Assembly: GCF_900324485.2 (NCBI RefSeq)
Contig: NC_046651.1
Span: forward strand, 10,942,605-11,006,604
Length of the DNA stretch: 64,000 nt
From: Mastacembelus armatus
Taxonomy: Eukaryota; Chordata; Actinopteri; Synbranchiformes; Mastacembelidae
Reading direction: 5' to 3'
The number at the start of each line of letters is the position of its first letter. Position 1 is the first letter of the stretch. Under the pieces are notes generated by a model that was not told where the DNA came from, did no database searches, and saw only the letters and a list, made by a program, of their open reading frames with translations. Made by a program: the position numbers and the translations under genes. Shown one piece after another: positions 58,730 to 64,000 of the stretch.

Positions 58730-59640
58730 TTAGTCTTAAGTCAGAACTGTCAATGCTCTCGTCTGAGTTTCTGATGTCTGCAGTGATTGGTCTGGTTTGG
58801 GTGAGTATGAAACCAGAGTATTGGTACAAAAAAAAAAATGTTGCTGCAATATTATGTGTGTGTGTGTGAATATTGCATGTGCTGGTTTTGTCACAGTTCC
58901 TCTTCATACTGTTACGTTAACTGTGTGGGTCTGCATGTTTGTGGTGTTAAACCATGACATTATTTTTAAATGACACTGTGGCCGTCACTGTTTTGAGTCG
59001 ATTACCAAAGGTCAGCCTTTTAATATCATTAGATCTTATTCATTTTATAGAAATCACAATGTTAACTGCTGTGCTGTTCATGTCTGAGTCCTGTGTTTAT
59101 CTGGGTAAAATGTGAAATCAACATTTCCCTCTTGTAGCTTAGCAAACGGTGCTAAACAAAATGTCAGAAAGTAGTTTTAGAATTATTAGTCATTTTTGAA
59201 GCAACATGCTCACCACTTTGAGCTTTTTGAATGTTAGGATTTCCTTGGATTATGGAATATGATGGTAAACCTGGTAAGTCTGGAAAGTTGAAGTCTTTAA
59301 CTTCATTACATCTGACTCGACTCTCTTCTGCTGATGAAGTTTATGTGATAAGATCTAAAGCTCCAGAGCAGCTACTTACTGGTTTATATGGTGAAGCAGT
59401 TTCAGGTTCAAACCTGCCGATCAAGATGTGTCTTTATTCTTTTGTTTCTAAAGACGTGAACGTTCCCGTTCAGGCTCCATATTGAAAATAGAGAATATGT
59501 AGCATCAGTTTATCATTTTTTTAATGACTGGCTTATTTCTTGGGCGTATACTCATATAGATCTTCAACTTGATGCCAGGAAGCTGCACTTTCCACTCCGC
59601 ACATGACATGCAGCTCTGCACGGCACAATGTACAGCTGTT
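58730..59640. other. Interval between fam117a and ndufa4
   Basis: An 84-codon ATG-led frame at 59231-59485 has no recognisable homology or domain, so I do not call it a gene. Nothing else is seen before the ndufa4 promoter. Confidence 0.45.
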
Positions 59641-59646
59641 GTCGTT

Positions 59647-59661
59647 GCATTGTGGGATTGG
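59647..59661 (+). promoter_or_regulatory. ndufa4: ndufa4 promoter: ZNF143-like core and inverted CCAAT
   Basis: GCATTGTGGG (the complement of CCCACAATGC, like the ZNF143/THAP11 core) runs straight into ATTGG, an inverted CCAAT box. They lie about 140-150 bases upstream of the start codon in CpG-rich sequence. This combination is common in promoters of housekeeping mitochondrial genes. Factor binding is inferred. Confidence 0.4.
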
Positions 59662-59797
59662 CTGACAGCAGAGGAGGTGGTGTACGCTTCAGTGTGCGCT
59701 CAGGCCCGCAGGAAACGGTAAGGGATCCTCCGCAGAAGCGCACATCTTATCCGCGAGTTTTCGCTTTAACGGGCAGTTTGCGGGAGGATTGTCCGCC

Positions 59798-61347
59798 ATG
59801 TCGTCCATACTGGGGGTCGTCAGCAAACAGCTCAGGACCCACCCTGCTGTAAGTCCCTCATATTATATCTTAATATTATTTGCGAACGACCCGGTGACAT
59901 TGAAAGCGTTGGAAGGACGCGGTGTGCTTAAGCGCGCTCCCGTTCCCGAAAACCTCTTCTTAATTAGGCCTATATGATAAAAAAGGTATTTGTCCACTTA
60001 CTTAGCCTGCACGTTTCATAAAGAATGATATTCACTCAGGTCTGTGGCTGCAGAAAATGTAAAATCCCTCCACAGTTAGATCTCTGGCACAATGCGTTAA
60101 AAAAAAATGCGATTTTACACCAATAAAACCGCGTTTACCTTCCTGGTTCCTCCTCTCATGATTTTATTCCTCTTGTCTTCCATCATTATATTTTTCCTCT
60201 TAAACCTCACGACACAAATATTTTTGCGTTTTTCTTTTTTTTTTTTTCCTTTTTGGTAGCTTAAAAAAAAAGAAACCATGAGGCAGGGTGTGTTAATACA
60301 ACAGTCTACAATTTCACTGACTTGTTATAATAATGACTGAAGGGAAGCATCACATGTCTTTATACCCACAGCCATGTAAGGTACACAACAACTGCATGGT
60401 CTCCACACTGACGTGACTCCAGGCCGGGACAAGGCATGTTAGAGTCTGCTGTTATTTGTCCAAGGGCGATGGGGTGAAATGTTTTGCTTTAGGTTTCACA
60501 GGCCACTGAAATAAACTGTCAGTTTCCCTTTAGGCCTTAAGTGACAGGCTACAATAACATGACATAGGTGGAAATATTAAGTATTTGAATGTAAGCAGTC
60601 TTATGTATGACAGGGTGGTATTATTACTCCTGATTAGTCTCATTGTGTTCTCAGAATCAGCCTATATGATTATTTTAACAATATATAGCTTCTCTTCTGG
60701 CAGACAGTTTGTTGTTTATTCTGACACATAATGATCAGTGATCTTGTGATTTGGTCACTAGCTGATCCCACTCTTCATCTTCATCGGCGGAGGGGCAACC
60801 ATGAGCATGCTGTACTTGGCTCGGCTGGCTCTGAAAAACCCTGATGTCTCGTGAGTACCAGAAATATCTGAGATATATTGTAATTTTTGCATTCTTGTGG
60901 ATAAATCTCTGTTTTCTTCAGCCCTCTGTTGGCTTTTTGCAGTTGTTGTTGTTGGTTGATTTTTATTAAAACCCCACTCTCAAGAGTTTGCTTTCCTTTT
61001 CCTCAGATGGGATCGCAAGAACAACCCAGAGCCCTGGAACAAGCTCCAGCCCAATGAGCAGTACAAAGTAAGAGCTGCTCTCAACATTTTAAACACAATC
61101 TACCTCTCCAGTTCTGATGAATGAATCATTTACTGTTGTTTTTCTATTTCCTGATGTGTCAGGTTGGTTAGATTTCAAGTACAAGCCTATCTCTGTGGAG
61201 AACAAGCCACATACATTTTGTTATCTTGCCTCAGTGTTGCCATTGTTGTGCTAACTGTGTACATTTCTTCCTGTGTGTTTGCGTTCCCAGCTTTTCAAAG
61301 TTAACATGGACTACTCCAAGCTGAAGAAGGACAGGCCTGATTTCTAA
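59798..61347 (+). CDS. ndufa4: NDUFA4-type cytochrome c oxidase-associated subunit
   Basis: Small inner-membrane protein, first assigned to complex I and now placed with cytochrome c oxidase (complex IV). Four exons, 59798-59848, 60762-60850, 61007-61067 and 61291-61347, give 85 residues with consistent phases (human NDUFA4 81, NDUFA4L2 87). After a short N-terminus containing [13 protein letters not shown] there is one transmembrane segment (about residues 18-40), then the signature [20 protein letters not shown] and the C-terminus [11 protein letters not shown]. The double asparagine in RKNNPEPWN resembles NDUFA4L2, while [10 protein letters not shown] resembles NDUFA4. Whether this is the fish ndufa4 a/b copy or an A4L2-like copy is unresolved. 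Poly(A) signals follow at 61503-61508 and 61571-61576. Confidence 0.92.
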
Positions 61348-62090
61348 GTGACTTCTGTTACTGAGATTGTCGTCAGTGTGATGAGCCTTTGCACTTTTTT
61401 TCCGAAGAGAAAGTAATCCCATGACGCTGAATGAAGGTGCTACAACTGTGCTACACTCGTTCAGTTAAAGGGATTATTCATTTGATTGTCATCGACTGTA
61501 TGAATAAAACAGGCAACCACCTGTTTTACTAAATGCTGGATTTTTTTTTTTTTTGACGTTGTTGTGAATGAATAAAAACATTTTAGTCTCACGTCTCATT
61601 TGCATGTGTATTTTTCACAGTAGTTGTAATGCCCAGCTAAAGTACATTAGTAGTACTTATTTGTTAAGTTAATCTTTTCACCTGTAGAGACTTTTAAGGT
61701 AGATTACTTTTTTCTAAATTAGAAAAAAAGTTTGGCTTTGTCCATGTTACATGTTTTTATATTGTTCACCCTAAATCTATTTTTTATATAGTGGTAACTT
61801 TAATTTAAATATATTCTCCTTTTGGGTTTGAAACATTTAAGAAGTTTGGCTTTATTTCAACTATCCTGGCTAGTTTACATTTATTGGTTTTTAATTACAA
61901 TTTGCTTGTGTGGGTTTCTCTGCTGTATTTTTTGTATATGCAATAAGAAACTGATGAGTACTGATGATATGTCTGGTACACATCAAACAAGCGAACAGAT
62001 AGATAACTGGTGTCACAAATCTTAGCAGATAACATTTAAAAAAAAAAAATATTTTCACCGAATCCCCCCCTTGTAATCCCCTTGATTCAT
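61348..62090. other. ndufa4 3' UTR and short intergenic interval
   Basis: Two AATAAA signals (61503-61508 and 61571-61576) mark likely ndufa4 3' ends. The rest up to the cenpt promoter module is AT-rich, and no gene is seen. Confidence 0.55.
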
Positions 62091-62177
62091 CGGTTGGTGG
62101 CGATAATGCTCCGATTGAAGTTAGCGCGCTGTTTAAATACAGCAGAAGAAGAAGAAGATGATGAATATCTCGCGAGG
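62091..62177 (+). promoter_or_regulatory. cenpt: cenpt promoter module with TCTCGCGAG element
   Basis: A compact CpG-bearing block lies about 225-310 bases before the cenpt start codon. It begins CGGTTGGTGGCGATAATGC, continues through GCGCGCTGTTTAAATACAGC and an AGA-repeat run, and ends with TCTCGCGAG at 62168-62176, close to the palindromic TCTCGCGAGA element of TATA-less promoters. The GGTGGCG(A/G)TAATGC plus AGA-repeat arrangement is one I recognise from other fish promoters; that recognition is from memory and unverified. Confidence 0.45.
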
Positions 62178-62400
62178 TTTCACTCAAAAATAACCCGGGA
62201 TGTCGTGAGTAACAAATCCGTTGTTGACAATATTAGGCAGCTAAAGGCGCATATACTTTTTTAAATAGACAAAACCTGTAGTAAACAGCTGTTCTTAGCT
62301 TCGTTGTCGAACTCAAAGATTTTCGGCTGAATGATAAAATAAACCCACCTTGAACTGTTTAACCCTTTTGTAACGTTAAACGTTTTCACTCCGGTTGAAA

Positions 62401-64000
62401 ATGGATCACACGGAGGATTTGTCTCCTCGGGTCCTGCTAAAACATATTCTCAGCACCGAGCCACCCAGGACTCCTCTAACCCGCAGGTATTTCACCTTAA
62501 TCTCTGTTGTGCTTTTTGACGGAAAAGAAGTAAATCAAAGGATTAGCGTTTCAAGCTTTAAAAAACTCACTTGCTAAGGAAATGCCAAGTTAACTAGCTC
62601 ACTTGACGCTTAAGTTGAAACTATACACCCAAACTCAAAAATATAAACCATAAATCAAATGTACATACAGGATGTGGGACACATTTGATGGAGTCTTGCC
62701 TTTCAGATGACTCTTGGTGAATTTGTATTCAGTTTTGAACTAATGGTGAGCTGTCTCGTCTTTAGTTCCTCCAAAATGCAGAGTACCAGGGAGACCAGGA
62801 GCAGCAAGAAAAATGCTGTTGCCCAAACCCCACAGGACATCTTGAGGCGCAGCCTGAAACAAAAAATGCGTGAGGTGAGGAGGATTTGGCAGAGTATATC
62901 CTGATAATGAACATATTGTTGAGTCTCTTAAAACTCCCCTCCCTACTTTCTTTCCAGAGTATAATCAGGAAATCTGCATCTGCTACAAGGAGGAGGGCCA
63001 CCTCGTCTGTGCACGGAAAGACACAAACTCCTGCCTCAGCCTCGGTGGTGTTTGATGATGGAGACACACCAAGGCATTTACTCAGGAACATCTTGCAGAC
63101 AGGTGGGACCACAGACCTACTTTTCTTTTCACGTCATGTTGCCATGATTTTTTTTTTTTTTTGTCCTTGTAACAGTTCCTGCTCCTGTAATTCAGAGCCT
63201 TTAAAGTGCCCTGTGGTTCACGAGAAAGCCGCATCAGAAGAGCCACAGCCTCCTGCAGCCAGGTCCAGCCTAACCAGCAAGCGTCTAAGGTGAGTGTATT
63301 TGTAACAGGATGTTGAAGACCTTTGTGAAGCCTGAACAGCAGTTTTTTAAAGTATATGCACTTGTGAGGACTCTACCTTTTGGGGCGTTGTAGGGTGTTA
63401 ACAAAAATTCTCAGGACCTTGCATCCAATTTCTGAATTACCTTGTGGTTATATATAACAAATATATTTTTATTTTTCCCAACTTTCAGTATTGAGCTGTC
63501 AAGTTTGGATCTGCCTGATCTAACTATTGGCAACGCTGCAAGCAGTGTAAAAGGACTGAGCAGAAAGAGACCACGTCGGAGCTTTAATGTGACGGCTTTT
63601 GAAAAACATCTTAAAGGTGGAGACGGTAAAGTTAAGGCCATTACTGATGAGCTTCAGTGCTTGACAAGATGCAAATAATGTTAGATTATTGCTGCTACAA
63701 GAAAGGGACAGTTTTGTAGAAACGGGAGCAGTTATGCATATTTTATCGACTAGCTGATGGATGCTGTATGTTTACAGATGCTGAAGAGGAAAAGGAAGAA
63801 TCCATAGGTAACGGCTCGTCACTTTCTTTGTCAAGGTAAATTACACAAAATGCTGTGTAGTTGTTTTTTGGTTTTTAACATATGCGGTCAGGTATTTGTC
63901 ATCATTAATAAATGTCTTTGTGGTTTGACAGCAATTAGATCACTGTTTACAATGACAATGGCCTGTGTGATGTGTTTTTTAGTTCAACTTCTTTGACTCT
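62401..64000 (+). CDS. cenpt: CENP-T, kinetochore scaffold (N-terminal part, runs off window)
   Basis: Inner-kinetochore protein whose disordered N-terminus recruits Ndc80 and whose C-terminal histone fold (outside the window) pairs with CENP-W. Exons seen: 62401-62486, 62766-62874, 62958-63102, 63196-63289, 63489-63625, 63778-63835, and 63983 to beyond 64000, all phase-consistent. Matches to human CENP-T: the N-terminal LSPRVLLKHIL (human STPRTLLRRVL), PPRTPL (human PRTPRR), DTPRHLLRNIL (human QTPRTLLKNIL), then IELSSLDLPDL followed by SRKRPRRSFNVTAF (human LELQLPELEPP and GRKQRLRLSVFQQ). A third related motif, TPQDILRRSL, lies between the other two. The start at 62401 is the first ATG of the frame. 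For exon 4 the nearer acceptor (exon from 63176) would run into a stop, so the one at 63194-63195 is used here. Confidence 0.87.

Noticed and set aside
59231-59485. 84-codon ATG-led frame between fam117a and ndufa4
   Set aside because: No homology, domain, splice context or promoter seen. A frame of this length is expected by chance in DNA of this size.

Overview
The window is ordinary nuclear DNA of a ray-finned fish, most likely a teleost. It holds intron-rich genes with GT-AG junctions, short introns, AT-rich intergenic DNA, microsatellites, a Tc1/mariner relic with the TIR common in teleosts, and a tRNA-headed fish repeat. Every multi-exon gene was rebuilt by joining exons by hand and checking that codon phases agree at each junction. 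I see no viral element, CRISPR array or prokaryotic feature.

Layout, left to right. 1-12004 (+): erbb2, a HER2-type receptor tyrosine kinase whose signal-peptide exon lies left of the window. 15703-16596 (-): a single-exon orphan rhodopsin-class GPCR with DCY in place of DRY. 18163-20534 (+): dcaf7, a WD40 adaptor whose exon 5 is 2 nt short. 21606-27276 (-): kcnh6, an ERG-type potassium channel with no visible PAS domain, tail-to-tail with dcaf7. 28899-30942 (-): taco1, the mitochondrial COX1 translational activator. About 4.5 kb without a recognisable gene follows. 35640-39514 (+): a class B PTH receptor of the PTH3R (pth1rb) type, first exon not found. 42460-47747 (+): rundc3a. 51459-57630 (+): fam117a, with a Tc1 relic in its last intron. 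59798-61347 (+): ndufa4, a cytochrome c oxidase-associated subunit. 62401 to the window end (+): the first part of cenpt, the kinetochore scaffold.

Most of these genes have human counterparts on 17q (ERBB2; DCAF7, KCNH6 and TACO1; RUNDC3A; FAM117A). The block therefore looks like a reshuffled piece of the ancestral chromosome behind human 17q, with the mammal-lost PTH3R still in place and ndufa4 and cenpt from elsewhere. The genes do not form one pathway. taco1 and ndufa4 both serve cytochrome c oxidase, but they are 29 kb apart with independent promoters.

The points most worth a second look are: three copies of an S/T-P-x-x-h-L-b-x-x-L motif in the cenpt N-terminus, one per exon; the apparently PAS-less kcnh6 with an altered intrinsic-ligand motif; the 2-nt shortfall in dcaf7; five short uORFs ahead of fam117a; and a triple DR1 nuclear-receptor site upstream of rundc3a.
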